Assembly (NCBI GenBank): GCA_036389035.1
Contig: DASVQQ010000002.1
Span: 115,950 to 179,949, forward strand
DNA: 64,000 bases
Direction: 5' to 3'
Source of the DNA: Jatrophihabitans sp.
GTDB taxonomy: Bacteria > Actinomycetota > Actinomycetes > Mycobacteriales > Jatrophihabitantaceae
Positions 43,323 to 53,078 of this stretch are shown piece after piece (within the stretch, counting starts at the first letter, position 1; each line of letters begins with the position of its first letter). The position numbers and the translations under genes are program-made. A model generated the notes under the pieces. That model ran no database searches and was not told the DNA's origin. It was given only the letters and a program-made list of their open reading frames with translations.

Positions 43323-43395
43323 AGCCGACGAGGAGACTTGAACTCCTAACCGCCCGATTACAAGTCGGGTGCGCTACCAGTTGCGCCACGCCGGC
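43323..43395 (-). tRNA. tRNA-Thr (TGT)
   Basis: 73-nt cloverleaf on the minus strand. Acceptor GCCGGCG / CGTCGGC (one G-T pair), D-arm GCGC...GCGC, anticodon stem CCCGA / TCGGG with loop CTTGTAA (anticodon TGT), T-arm AGGAG-TTCAAGT-CTCCT. Discriminator T; CCA not encoded. Confidence 0.96.
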
Positions 43396-43554
43396 CGGCG
43401 CGGACAACCGCCCGCGAGCCTTGACCATCCTAGTCCGGGAGTTCCGGGTCGGCCGAGCGCGGCCAGGGCTGGAAAGCACCGCTTCCGCGCCCCCCGACCG
43501 GCAGCTGCCCGAGCCGGCCGGGTACGAATGTCCTCGACACCCGAGGAGTAGCGG

Positions 43555-44253
43555 ATGACCCGAGCGCACCGCCCCAAGGCCGGCTTCTGGATCAGGCTCT
43601 GCGTCCTGATCCTCTACCCGCTCGACTCGCTGCTGTTCAAGATCCGCTGGCACCACCTGGATCGGATACCCGCGCACGGCGGGGTCCTGATCGCGGTCAA
43701 CCACATCTCCCAGGCCGACACCGCGACGATGGCCCGGATGATCTGGCAGTCCGGCCGGATTCCGCGCTTCCTGATCAAGTCGAGCGTGTTCGGCTGGCCC
43801 ATCGTGGGACGGACCATGGCCGGCGCCGGGCAGATTCCGGTCCATCGCTCCAGCGGCCAGGCCGCCGACTCGCTCCAGGCGGCCGAGCAGGCGTTGCGCG
43901 ACGGCGAGTGCGTGATCATCTACCCCGAGGGCACCATCACCGCCGACCCGGACTACTGGCCGATGCAGGCCAAGACCGGGGTAGCCAGGCTCGCCCTGGC
44001 CTGCCCGGACGTCCCGGTCATACCGATCGGCCAGTGGGGAGCGCACCGGACGCTCGGCCGCGGCGGACGGTTCCGGCCGTTTCCCCGGCACCGGCACGAA
44101 GCCAGCGTCGGCGAGCCGGTGGAGCTGAGCAAGTACCACGACGCCGAGCCGACCGCTGAGGTGTTGCGGGCGGTGACCGACGAGATCATGGCCGCCGTGA
44201 CAGCGCAGGTGGAGCGACTGCGCGCGGCCGAAGCGGGAAATTCGCTCGCCTGA
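43555..44253 (+). CDS. 1-acyl-sn-glycerol-3-phosphate acyltransferase (PlsC family)
   Basis: 232 residues. The HX4D catalytic motif is in AVNHISQAD; the second motif with Arg is GAGQIPVHRSSGQAAD; the third is IIYPEGTI. A hydrophobic segment at the N-terminus (WIRLCVLILYPLDSLLF) would hold it at the membrane. It transfers acyl groups to lysophosphatidic acid or a related lysolipid. GAGGAG before the ATG. Confidence 0.92.
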   Translation: MTRAHRPKAGFWIRLCVLILYPLDSLLFKIRWHHLDRIPAHGGVLIAVNHISQADTATMARMIWQSGRIPRFLIKSSVFGWPIVGRTMAGAGQIPVHRSSGQAADSLQAAEQALRDGECVIIYPEGTITADPDYWPMQAKTGVARLALACPDVPVIPIGQWGAHRTLGRGGRFRPFPRHRHEASVGEPVELSKYHDAEPTAEVLRAVTDEIMAAVTAQVERLRAAEAGNSLA

Positions 44254-44280
44254 TACGCCTGGGCCCGCCAGGATCAGGCG

Positions 44281-44841
44281 ATGCCTCACCTGGTTTCGCC
44301 CAGCGCCGCACTGGCGCCGTCGTTTCGATCCGCGATGGCCGACTTCGCCGCCGAGAGCCGCGGCGGCCCGCAGGACGACTCCGCGCTCGGCCGCCACCTG
44401 ACCGGCTTCGCCGCGCAGTGGCACACCCCGGAGGGTTTCGAGCGGTACCTGGCCGCGGTGCGCCGCGAGGGCGACACCTCAGTGCCACCGCCACCGAACT
44501 GGGTGCACAGCAGCACCTACTGGTGGGCCGAGGGCTCGCATTTTCTGGGCAGCATCCGGATCCGGCATGAACTGACCCCGCTCTTGCTCGAGTCTGCCGG
44601 GCACATCGGCTACGACATCGCGCCCCGAGCCCGCCGGCGCGGTCATGGCACCGCGATGTTGCGGGCCGCGCTGCCGATCGCGGCCGGTATGGGGATCGAG
44701 CAGGCGCTGATCACCTGCGACGTGGACAACCTCGGCTCCCGCAAGGTGATCCTGGCCAACGGGGGCGTGCTGGAGGACGAGCGAGCCGGCAAGCTGCGGT
44801 TCTGGGTGCCCACCCGCCCTGCTGAGCATCGGGCGGGCTGA
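44281..44841 (+). CDS. GNAT family N-acetyltransferase
   Basis: 186 residues. The acetyl-CoA loop is IAPRARRRGHGTAML (Q/R-x-x-G-x-G/A as RRGHGT), preceded by strand GHIGYDI and followed by ALITCDVDNLGSRKVILANGGV, typical of RimJ/RimL-like and small-molecule GNATs. Substrate unknown. The stop codon lies within a short tandem repeat that continues downstream, so the last residues (AEHRAG) are repeat-encoded. Confidence 0.88.
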   Translation: MPHLVSPSAALAPSFRSAMADFAAESRGGPQDDSALGRHLTGFAAQWHTPEGFERYLAAVRREGDTSVPPPPNWVHSSTYWWAEGSHFLGSIRIRHELTPLLLESAGHIGYDIAPRARRRGHGTAMLRAALPIAAGMGIEQALITCDVDNLGSRKVILANGGVLEDERAGKLRFWVPTRPAEHRAG

Positions 44842-44869
44842 GCATCGCGCCGGGCTGAGCATCGCGCGG
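44821..44869. repeat. three 16-17-bp tandem repeats overlapping the GNAT stop codon
   Basis: Units GCTGAGCATCGGGCGG, GCTGAGCATCGCGCCGG and GCTGAGCATCGCGCGG in immediate succession. The gene's TGA (44839-44841) is in the second unit. Confidence 0.85.
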
Positions 44870-45039
44870 GCTCCTGGGCGATGCGTATCGATTTCGGTCG
44901 CCCAGGCGATCCAAACTGATACGGGTCCGCCGGCGAGCGCAGCCGCGGGCGGCCACCGGAGGTCAACCGGTGCCGCCCGCGGATCTCACGGTGGTTCAGT
45001 GCTACCGGCTCGGTGCGAGCCGATCAGTGCCGGGTCGGC

Positions 45040-45798
45040 TCAGTGCGGGTTGGTGGCCAACGCCTTCAACTGGGTGTAGCTGCCGTTGAACCTGTTCTGG
45101 TCACCTGGGTAGATGCCGGAGTCGGCGTACTGCCAGATCGTCCAGGTGTAACTGCCGGCCGGCGCGGTGGGCGGGGTCGAGCTGTACCTGGCGATCCAGA
45201 ACGGGTTGGTGGCCGCGAACGCGCTGGAGTTGCCGGTGCAGGTGGTCCACCAGTCGATGGTCGTGTAGATCATCGGGTACTTGTTGGTCCGGTAGTGCAC
45301 CCGGTCGGAGAAGGCTCTGATCCAGCTGACCATCGAGGCCTGGGACAGCCCGTAGCAGGTCGAGCCGTAGGGGTTGTACTCGATGTCCAGCGCGGGCGGC
45401 ATGGTCCTGCCGTCGCCGGACCAGCCGCCGCCGTTGTTGACGAAGAAGTCGGCCTGGGCGAGCCCGCTGGAGTTGTTCGGGAGCGCGAAGTGGTAGGCGC
45501 CGCGGATCATGCCCACGTTGTAGGAGCCGTTGTACTGCTGGGCGAAGTAGGGGTTGCGGTAGCTGGTGCCCTCGGTCGCCTTGACGTAGGCGAACCGGGC
45601 GCCGTTGTTGTAGGCGGTCGACCAGGCGACGTTGCCCTGATGACCGGAGACGTCCATGCCGTTGACGTAGGTGGCCGCGCTCGCCTGGGATGCGCCCAGG
45701 GTGAGGGCAGCGACCATTCCCGCGCCGAGGGTCACAGCAGCCACAGCGGCGCCGAGCATGGTGCGTACCCGGCCGGCACGCGGCGGTACTCCGAACAT
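45040..45798 (-). CDS. secreted GH25 lysozyme (N,O-diacetylmuramidase)
   Basis: 252 residues. Signal peptide with hydrophobic run LGAAVAAVTLGAGMVAALTLGASQASA, then a single GH25 domain: GMDVSGHQG (Asp49), FAYVKATEGTSYRNPYF, PPALDIE (Asp138, Glu140) and WTIWQYADSG. Close to the Streptomyces lysozyme cellosyl; it would cut the MurNAc-GlcNAc bond of peptidoglycan. No separate binding domain. AAGGAG before the ATG. Faces a 327-bp intergenic region. Confidence 0.94.
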   Translation of the reverse strand: MFGVPPRAGRVRTMLGAAVAAVTLGAGMVAALTLGASQASAATYVNGMDVSGHQGNVAWSTAYNNGARFAYVKATEGTSYRNPYFAQQYNGSYNVGMIRGAYHFALPNNSSGLAQADFFVNNGGGWSGDGRTMPPALDIEYNPYGSTCYGLSQASMVSWIRAFSDRVHYRTNKYPMIYTTIDWWTTCTGNSSAFAATNPFWIARYSSTPPTAPAGSYTWTIWQYADSGIYPGDQNRFNGSYTQLKALATNPH

Positions 45799-46125
45799 AG
45801 TGTCTCCTTCTCACGGGGAACGGCTGACGCCGCCTCTCCCAATAAGGACATACCTCTGCCCAACTGGCAACTTGGGCGAATCATGCCGAATTCACTTCGA
45901 CCCTGAGGCGCCGTCCTAGCGTTGCCCGCACCGCCCACGGAGCGGCTGCCTTGACTGCCGAGCCGGCACCTGCACTAATGAGGTGTCCAGACCGCTATGC
46001 CGGTCGGGGTCGCCGCCTTCGATCGGTGGAGGCGGACCACCGGCGCCGACCGGAATGCCGTGAGGCTCGCGCACCCGCGAGAGCCCGTACCCGGTGCGGT
46101 CACACATCACCGAGAGGATTTAGGC
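45799..46125. promoter_or_regulatory. 327-bp intergenic region between the GH25 gene and the ABC ATPase gene
   Basis: Divergent promoter region. Contains the inverted repeat GCCCAA (45858-45863) / TTGGGC (45872-45877) and an A/T-richer patch around 45840-45860 (AATAAGGACATACC) that may hold the lysozyme promoter. A frame open through 45997-46125 continues the ATPase reading frame but lacks homology. I see no RNA gene here. Confidence 0.4.
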
Positions 46126-47241
<1,116 letters not shown>

Positions 47242-47257
47242 GCCCGGCCAGTAGCGC

Positions 47258-47294
47258 AGCGGGGGACGTCGGCTCGCCGCCGGCGTCCCCCGCT
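47258..47294. terminator. hairpin after the ABC ATPase gene
   Basis: Perfect 11-bp stem AGCGGGGGACG (47258-47268) / CGTCCCCCGCT (47284-47294) with a GC-rich loop that can pair further; 17 bases after the stop. Confidence 0.75.
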
Positions 47295-47323
47295 GACTGC
47301 TCAGCCCGACTCGGCCGATCGTC

Positions 47324-47357
47324 GGCCGATCAAGGGCAGTGGCCGATCAAGGGCAGT
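47324..47357. repeat. perfect 17-bp tandem duplication
   Basis: GGCCGATCAAGGGCAGT at 47324-47340 and 47341-47357, between the ATPase terminator and the end of the convergent gene. Confidence 0.9.
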
Positions 47358-47373
47358 GCCGTCGCGACCCGGT

Positions 47374-48252
47374 TCAATCGGCCCGCAGCCACAGCGGGCG
47401 GTAGCTGAGCGGCACTTTGGCCTTGGTGTCCCGGCAGGTCAGGATCGCCGATGCGCCGACCACCTGCTGGACGGCCACGGTGCAGGACCCGCCCGGCACC
47501 GCCAGCCGGACCAGCTGGACGTCAGGCGGCGAGCCCTGCACCTGCAGCAATCGCACCGCGCCCACCATCGCCAATCCGAGTTCTCGCTGGGCATGCACCA
47601 CGGCAGCCTGGGCCGCCGGTGACAACCCGATCTGGCCGCGCAGCCGATCAGTCAGCACCTGCCCGGCCTCGGTCGCCGACACCAGGCCGGCCGGGTCGGT
47701 GATCCGGCCGTACAGCTGTCCGGTGGGCAGCACCAGCACGTTGGCGGCGAACCGGTCTCCCCCGACATGGCTGCATTCCCACACCCGGTCAGGACAGTGC
47801 CGGGCGAGCGCGGTGGCAACTGGGCGTCCCTCGATGGCGCAGCACATATCCCGAGTGCCGTGCGCGCACACCGCGTACACCGGTCGGGTGTCCTTGGCCT
47901 GCTCGGCCAGCGTCACCGGGTCGAGTTCGAGCAGGTCCTCCGCTGCCCGGTACCTGCCCCAGACGATGCCCTGCCGGCCGGCCCGGCAGTCGGCGAATCC
48001 CCAGAGGTGCTGGGCCGGAGCGGGATGGCGGCCGGGCCGGCGGATCGCCAGTACCCGGACGCCCTGCTCGCCCAGCGTGCTGATCAGCCGGCGGGCGATC
48101 AGCGGGTCGAATCGGGAGCCGGCCAGACCGCCCAGCCCCCACCCGCCGGGCTGCTCGACGAGCAGGATCCGGTTGGCGGGAAAGGCGGTGCCGAGCATCT
48201 CATCACCCCGGGAAGCCGCGGCCAGCGCGCACCGGTGGGGGCGGTCAAGCAC
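47374..48252 (-). CDS. sucrase/ferredoxin-like family Fe-S protein
   Basis: 292 residues. The family's thioredoxin-like ferredoxin segment is clear: VCAHGTRDMCCAIEGRPV (Cys129, Cys137, Cys138) and VWECSHVGGDRFAANVLVLPTG (Cys160, His162). These probably bind a 2Fe-2S cluster. The GTG start overlaps the cupin gene by 8 bp; an ATG at 48198 (MLGTAFPANRILLVEQ) is an alternative. It follows a JmjC/cupin oxygenase in the same operon and may donate electrons to it or act with it; that link is inference. Confidence 0.88.
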   Translation of the reverse strand: MLDRPHRCALAAASRGDEMLGTAFPANRILLVEQPGGWGLGGLAGSRFDPLIARRLISTLGEQGVRVLAIRRPGRHPAPAQHLWGFADCRAGRQGIVWGRYRAAEDLLELDPVTLAEQAKDTRPVYAVCAHGTRDMCCAIEGRPVATALARHCPDRVWECSHVGGDRFAANVLVLPTGQLYGRITDPAGLVSATEAGQVLTDRLRGQIGLSPAAQAAVVHAQRELGLAMVGAVRLLQVQGSPPDVQLVRLAVPGGSCTVAVQQVVGASAILTCRDTKAKVPLSYRPLWLRAD

Positions 48253-49435
48253 TGTGCTCGGGCACCAGGATGGCGGCGGTGAGCAGCCTGCGGACCAGCG
48301 CCAGCGCGGCCTCGTCGTCCAACCCGGGCAGTCCGGCCGCGCTCACCGGCTCGCCGGAGAGCACCAGCTTGAGCGCGGATTCGGCCGACAGCGGCAGGCT
48401 GAGGCTGGTGTCGATGGCCTTGACCAGCACCGCGTCCGGACTTCGTTCCAGCCTGACCCGCAGGCCTGGCCGCAGCCGGAAGCCGGCCGACGGCGTCAGG
48501 GCGGCCAGCGCGGCCAGCTGCGCCATCGGCTCGATCGGATCAGGCCGGGTGCTGTCGGCCAGCTCGTCGGCGAGCCGGCCGGCCACCTGCGGCAACCGGC
48601 CCGCGCCGGCAAAGGCGACGAACGCCTGGACGGTCTCGCGCAGCTGATCGGCCAGTCGCGCCTCATCGGCCAGGTCGCCGCCCAGCGGCAGCGAGGCGCG
48701 CAGGCTCGACTCGCCCGCCGCGTCGGCGAGCAGGTGCTTGAGCAGGGTGTGCCGGGTCACCGGGTGCACGCCGACGGTCAGGTGGATCGAGGTCTCGCCG
48801 TGCGCCATCGCCGAGTGGATGAAGCCGCGGGGCAGGTACAGCGCATCGCCGGGTTGCAGCGTGAAGTCGAGCAGCGGCGGTTCGGCCGACCGGGCAGCGA
48901 CCGCGGCCCGGTGCTGCTCCCAGTCCTGACCGGGCAGCGGGTCGGTGAGCACCGGCCGGTGCACCACCCAGCGCTTGCGGCCGAGGACCTGGAGCACGAA
49001 CACGTCGTGGGTGTCGTAGTGCGGCGCGAAGCCCTGGTTCTGCGGCGGGGTCAGGTAACAGTTGATCTGAACCGGATGCCCCAGCTCGGCGTTCAGCACG
49101 GCGCCGAAGCGCATCAGCGGCGGCCAGTTGCGGTGCAGCGCCTGCAACACCAGGGTGGCGCCGTCGGCGACCAGTCCGAGCACCTTGTCATCGGCGACCT
49201 GGTCGCTCACCCGGGCGCCGAGGCCGCCGGACCTGGTGAACTCCCGGGCCGGGATCACCTTGCCCTGCTTGGCGATTCGGAGAAACGGCGTGCGCAGCCC
49301 ACGCCGGGACAGCAGCTCGTCGATCGCCGCGGTGTCGATCAGGTCGGTGTAGTCAGCGCCGCTCTCGGTGGCCGGGGTGAGCAGCGGTTGCTTCGACCAG
49401 TACTCGGCGGCGAACCGCTCCGCCGGGATGGTCAT
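48245..49435 (-). CDS. JmjC/cupin-4 family 2-oxoglutarate oxygenase
   Basis: 396 residues, similar in layout to the ribosomal oxygenases YcfD/NO66. Fe(II) ligands His139 and Asp141 in APHYDTHDVFVLQV, third ligand probably His207 in LYLPRGFIHSAM. C-terminal winged-helix-like region with the SxxALKLVLSGEPV and ALVRRLLTAAIL helices. Such enzymes hydroxylate Arg, His or other residues in protein substrates. The ATG at 49435 has no Shine-Dalgarno; an in-frame GTG at 49549, only 14 bp after the Gly-rich gene, would add a repeat-encoded Ala/Ser/Val N-terminus (15-bp repeats at 49455-49499). Confidence 0.85.
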   Translation of the reverse strand: MTIPAERFAAEYWSKQPLLTPATESGADYTDLIDTAAIDELLSRRGLRTPFLRIAKQGKVIPAREFTRSGGLGARVSDQVADDKVLGLVADGATLVLQALHRNWPPLMRFGAVLNAELGHPVQINCYLTPPQNQGFAPHYDTHDVFVLQVLGRKRWVVHRPVLTDPLPGQDWEQHRAAVAARSAEPPLLDFTLQPGDALYLPRGFIHSAMAHGETSIHLTVGVHPVTRHTLLKHLLADAAGESSLRASLPLGGDLADEARLADQLRETVQAFVAFAGAGRLPQVAGRLADELADSTRPDPIEPMAQLAALAALTPSAGFRLRPGLRVRLERSPDAVLVKAIDTSLSLPLSAESALKLVLSGEPVSAAGLPGLDDEAALALVRRLLTAAILVPEHSA

Positions 49436-49454
49436 GCAGCGCGCCAGGGCGCTG

Positions 49455-49499
49455 GACGGGACAGCGCTGGACGCGACAGCATGGGACGCGACAGCGCTG
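49455..49499. repeat. three 15-bp tandem repeats before the cupin gene
   Basis: GACGGGACAGCGCTG, GACGCGACAGCATGG, GACGCGACAGCGCTG in succession. In frame with the cupin gene if the longer start is used. Confidence 0.8.
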
Positions 49500-49563
49500 G
49501 GCAGGGCGGCGCTGGGCAGGGCGGCGCCGACCGGGTCGGCGCCGCCCACCGGCTGCTCAGTAC

Positions 49564-49899
49564 TCAGGCTCCGCCGTCCGCGCCGCCATCGGCGCCGCCG
49601 TCACCCGCGCCGCCACCATCAGCGCCGCCATCGGCACCACCATCAGCGCCGCCGTCACTCCCGCCGTCACTCCCGCCGCCACCTTCAGCGCCGCCATCGG
49701 CACCACCATCAGCGCCACCGTCACCCCCGCCGCCACCTTCAGCGCCGCCGTCGGCACCGCCGTCGGCACCGCCGTCACCCGCGCCGCCGCCACCGGCACC
49801 GCCACCGGCGCCGCCGTCCGCGCCACCATCGGCGCCGCCGTCATGAACGCCGGGCACGCCGTCAGCACCGCCGTCGGCGGGGCCTTCGCTTTCCGTCAT
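49564..49899 (-). CDS. Gly/Ala/Asp-repeat low-complexity protein
   Basis: 111 residues. After a short leader (MTESEGPADGGADGVPGVH) the protein is almost entirely DGGADGGA, GGGAG and AEGGGG units, with a larger ~25-residue period. No signal peptide, Cys or aromatic residue after the leader. Reality of the gene is supported by an ideal AAGGAG 7 bases before the ATG and by its tight position before the cupin oxygenase gene. Function unknown. A structural or calcium-binding role, or a modified substrate of the neighbouring oxygenase, can be imagined. The opposite-strand Pro/Ser/Ala-rich frame is a shadow. Confidence 0.7.
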   Translation of the reverse strand: MTESEGPADGGADGVPGVHDGGADGGADGGAGGGAGGGGAGDGGADGGADGGAEGGGGGDGGADGGADGGAEGGGGSDGGSDGGADGGADGGADGGGAGDGGADGGADGGA

Positions 49900-50151
49900 A
49901 GAGCTACTCCTTATCAAGGGTGGGCAGCTCCGAACACGCTGACCACCAGGTGGGGGCAGGCTGCTCGGACCCGCTCCTACGCTAGCGGCGAACCGAGTCC
50001 GGCGACAATGCGCCCGCCGGCTCGTCGGGCCCGACCAGAACGCTCACGACTCGTCCACCGGCTCTGGATCGCCGACTTCGCCAGGCACCGACCCGGTCGT
50101 GATGGATCCGGCGTGGTTGCCCTGATCGAAGGGTGCCCTGGGTTCAGCGGT

Positions 50152-51117
50152 TCAGCGGTTCAGCCTGCGCTGCCGCGCCACCTCGGCCATCGTGACAGCA
50201 GCCGCCACCGAAGCGTTCAACGACTCGGCCTGCCCCGTCATCGGGATCGACACCGTCACGTCGCAGGTCTCGCCGACCAGCCGGGACAGCCCCCGCCCCT
50301 CCGAACCGACCACGATCACCAGCGGGTCGGTGGCGTTGGGCAGCTCGTCCAGGGTGGTGTCACCGTCGGCGTCCAGCCCGACGACCTGCAGGCCGGCTTT
50401 CTGGCAGTCGCGCAACGCCCGTACCAGGTTGGTCACCTGAGCCACCGGAATGCGCGCCGCGGTGCCCGCCGAGGTACGCCAGGCAGTCGCGGTCACCCCG
50501 GCCGAGCGCCGGGTCGGCACGATCACGCCCTGCGCGCCGAAGGCGACTGCGGACCGGATGACCGCTCCCAGGTTGCGCGGATCGGTGACCCCGTCCAGGG
50601 CCACCAGCAGCGGCGTCGTGGTGGCCGAGGCGACCAGCTCCAGCAGGTCGGGCAGCTCGTCGTAGGCGAAGGCCGGCACCTGCAGTGCGATGCCCTGATG
50701 CAGGATGCCGCCGGTCCGCCGGTCGATCTCGGACTTGCTGACCTCGAGGATGGGCAGGCCGCGGTCAGCGGCCAGGTGGATCGCCTCGGTCACCCGCTCA
50801 TCGGCCTCGATGCCGATCGCGACGTAGAGCACGTTGGCCGGGATCTGCGCCCGCAGCGCCTCGGCGACCGGGTTGCGCCCGACCAGCAGCTCAGGGGCCT
50901 CGGAGTTCTTGCCGGCGGTGCCTCGACGGCGGGGCGTCCCTTCGGAGCGGCGCTCTACCGCCGCGGCCCGGCGTGCCGCCGGATGGCCCTTGCGCTCGGT
51001 GGCTTTCGGGGTCGGGCCCTTGCCTGCCAGGCCCCGGGCCCGGTTGCCGCCGGAACCGACGGAGGCGCCCTTCTTGCCCTTGCGCACGGCGCCCTTGCGG
51101 GCGGAGTTACCAGCCAT
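50152..51117 (-). CDS. rlmB: 23S rRNA 2'-O-methyltransferase, RlmB/TrmH family
   Basis: 321 residues. A ~75-residue Lys/Arg/Gly-rich tail precedes the SpoU fold. [12 protein letters not shown] begins the substrate-binding domain; the knot motifs are [32 protein letters not shown] and [19 protein letters not shown]. RlmB methylates G2251 in the peptidyl-transferase centre. Directly downstream of cysS (9 bp), the usual actinobacterial order. Confidence 0.92.
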   Translation of the reverse strand: MAGNSARKGAVRKGKKGASVGSGGNRARGLAGKGPTPKATERKGHPAARRAAAVERRSEGTPRRRGTAGKNSEAPELLVGRNPVAEALRAQIPANVLYVAIGIEADERVTEAIHLAADRGLPILEVSKSEIDRRTGGILHQGIALQVPAFAYDELPDLLELVASATTTPLLVALDGVTDPRNLGAVIRSAVAFGAQGVIVPTRRSAGVTATAWRTSAGTAARIPVAQVTNLVRALRDCQKAGLQVVGLDADGDTTLDELPNATDPLVIVVGSEGRGLSRLVGETCDVTVSIPMTGQAESLNASVAAAVTMAEVARQRRLNR

Positions 51118-51126
51118 TACCAGCTT

Positions 51127-52560
51127 CTACCGATCTCGCTGCGCGTCAGCGGAGTGCGTCGTGGGAGCCACCGTCCAGCGAGGGCCGTCCGGGGTGTCTT
51201 CGACCAGCACGCCGGCCTCGGCGAGCGCGTCGCGGATCGCGTCGCTGGCGGCGTAGTCCTTGCGCGAGCGGGCATCCTGGCGCTGCTGCAGGGCCAGCCG
51301 GACCAGCCGGTCCACCGTGGAGGTCAGCGTCGCCTGGCGGCCGGTGTCGCCGGTGGCCTGCCAGTCCAGCGGGTTGAGTCCCAGCGCGCCGGTCATCGCC
51401 AGCACCTGGCGCAGGGCGGCGTCGACGGCCTTCTTGTCGCCACGTTCCAGGGCGGAATTGCCCTCGCGCCGGGTGTTGTGCACGACGGCCAGCGCCTGCG
51501 GCACCCCCAGGTCGTCATCCATCGCCTTGCCGAACACGTCGGGAAGGTCGGCCGGCTCCCGGGCGGGCTCGCCGACCAGTTCCACGGCCCGCCGTACGAA
51601 GTTCTCGATCTTGGCGTAGGCGACGGAGGCTTCCTTGAGAGCGGCCGGTGAGTACTCGATGGCCGAGCGGTAGTGGGCCGCGCCGAGGTAGTACCGCAAC
51701 TCGACCGGGCGCCACTGCCTGGCCATCGCGCTGACCTCGACCGTGTTGCCGAGCGACTTCGACATCTTCTCGCCGGCCATGGTGACCCAGCCGTTGTGCA
51801 ACCAGTACCGCGCGAAGCCGTCGCCGACGGCGACGGACTGGGCCAACTCGTTCTCGTGATGCGGAAAGATCAGGTCCAGGCCGCCGCCGTGGATGTCGAA
51901 CTCCTGGCCCAGGTACTTGCCCGCCATCGCCGAGCACTCCAGGTGCCAGCCCGGCCGGCCCTCACCCCACGGGGTCGGCCAGCTCGGCTCACCCGGCTTG
52001 GCGGCCTTCCACAGCGCGAAGTCGCGCGGATCGCGCTTGCGGCTGTCTCCGACCGAGTCACCGGCCGGCAGCATCTCATCGATCCGCTGGCCGGACAGCG
52101 CGCCGTAGTCGGGAAAGGACCGGACGTCGAAGTACACGTCACCGGCCACCGGGTAGGCGTGAGCGGAGTCGATCAGCCGCTGCATCAAGGTGATCATCTC
52201 GGTGACATGACCGGTGGCCCGTGGCTCCACCGTCGGCGGCAGGCAGCCCAGGGTCTGGTAACCGTCGCGAAAGGCCTGCTCGTACAGCGCGGCGTGGGCC
52301 CACCAGGGCCGGCCCACCTCGGCGGCCTTGGCGATGATCTTGTCGTCGATGTCGGTGATGTTGCGGACCATGGTGACGTCATAGCCGCGGTGGCTGAGCC
52401 AGCGCCGCAGGATGTCGAAGTTCAGGCCGGATCGCAGGTGCCCGATGTGCGGAGCGCCCTGAACCGTGGCACCGCAGTAGTAGATCGACGCGTGCCCGTC
52501 CACGAGCGGGACGAAGTCCCGCACCGACCGGGTGGCGGTGTCATACAGCCTGAGCGTCAC
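51127..52560 (-). CDS. cysS: cysteinyl-tRNA synthetase
   Basis: 477 residues, class I. Zn/HIGH region [35 protein letters not shown] with Zn ligands, KMSKS motif in EKMSKSLGN, and the C-terminal anticodon domain ending in [11 protein letters not shown]-terminus [16 protein letters not shown] fits. Essential gene, followed by rlmB. Confidence 0.96.
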   Translation of the reverse strand: MTLRLYDTATRSVRDFVPLVDGHASIYYCGATVQGAPHIGHLRSGLNFDILRRWLSHRGYDVTMVRNITDIDDKIIAKAAEVGRPWWAHAALYEQAFRDGYQTLGCLPPTVEPRATGHVTEMITLMQRLIDSAHAYPVAGDVYFDVRSFPDYGALSGQRIDEMLPAGDSVGDSRKRDPRDFALWKAAKPGEPSWPTPWGEGRPGWHLECSAMAGKYLGQEFDIHGGGLDLIFPHHENELAQSVAVGDGFARYWLHNGWVTMAGEKMSKSLGNTVEVSAMARQWRPVELRYYLGAAHYRSAIEYSPAALKEASVAYAKIENFVRRAVELVGEPAREPADLPDVFGKAMDDDLGVPQALAVVHNTRREGNSALERGDKKAVDAALRQVLAMTGALGLNPLDWQATGDTGRQATLTSTVDRLVRLALQQRQDARSRKDYAASDAIRDALAEAGVLVEDTPDGPRWTVAPTTHSADAQRDR

Positions 52561-52615
52561 CGGGCAATCTTACGGACATCTTCCCACGGCTATTACCAGC
52601 CCGGCCGCGGGCGGG

Positions 52616-53020
52616 CTAGTCAAGCAGCCCGGTGGCGTCCACCACGTGGCTGGGTCGCACCCGCACGACCACCCGGATGTGGTCGGTGCCCTCGTCGCCC
52701 GCGTAGTCCTGCCCGGTGTAGAGCCGCGACAGCCGGTGGATCAGCTCCGGGCCGCCCTCGGTGCTCATGCTGACGGCACCGCGAACCTCGACGTAGCTGT
52801 AGGGGTCCTCCCGGTCCATGATCAGCACGCTGACCCGCGGGTCCTTGAGCCAGTTGGTCTCCTTCTTGCGGCCCTGGACCGTGGACAGCAGCAGTTCGTC
52901 GCCCTCGTAGGTGGCCCACATCAGCGACGTCTGTGGCGAGCCGTCGGTGTTGCTGGTCGCCACCGCCACGAAGTTGGCGGCATCGAGCAACTTCGTGGCT
53001 TGTTCTGGCAATGCGGTCAT
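52616..53020 (-). CDS. pyridoxamine-phosphate-oxidase-like FMN/F420 protein
   Basis: 134 residues of the split-barrel PPOX class (TIGR03618-like): FVAVATSNTDGSPQTSLMWATYEGDELLLSTVQGRKKETNWLKDPRVSVLI with the RKKxxNL phosphate-binding pattern. Actinobacterial members bind F420, FMN or haem. The ATG at 53020 begins MTALPEQATKLLD as in relatives. Divergent from the PLP enzyme gene across 58 bp; together the pair separates ispF from cysS. Confidence 0.87.
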   Translation of the reverse strand: MTALPEQATKLLDAANFVAVATSNTDGSPQTSLMWATYEGDELLLSTVQGRKKETNWLKDPRVSVLIMDREDPYSYVEVRGAVSMSTEGGPELIHRLSRLYTGQDYAGDEGTDHIRVVVRVRPSHVVDATGLLD

Positions 53021-53062
53021 GCTCGCAAGTCTATTGGGTGCGCCCCCGACCCGGTTTACTCG

Positions 53063-53076
53063 GACTAGGTTTAGTC
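53063..53076. promoter_or_regulatory. inverted repeat at the PLP-enzyme start
   Basis: GACTA-GGTT-TAGTC ends 2 bases before the ATG at 53079. No Shine-Dalgarno is visible, so the mRNA may be leaderless and this site a promoter-overlapping operator. Confidence 0.4.
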
Positions 53077-53078
53077 GC

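Noticed and set aside
45997..46125. Longer N-terminus for the sugar ABC ATPase
   Set aside because: The 43 extra residues do not resemble the family, whose N-terminus matches the ATG at 46126 exactly.
47417..49846. 809-residue plus-strand frame ending in PSAPPSAPP repeats
   Set aside because: Antisense to the sucrase/ferredoxin-like, cupin and Gly-rich genes, all of which have family motifs or an ideal ribosome binding site on the minus strand; the Pro/Ser repeats are the complement of the Gly/Ala repeats.
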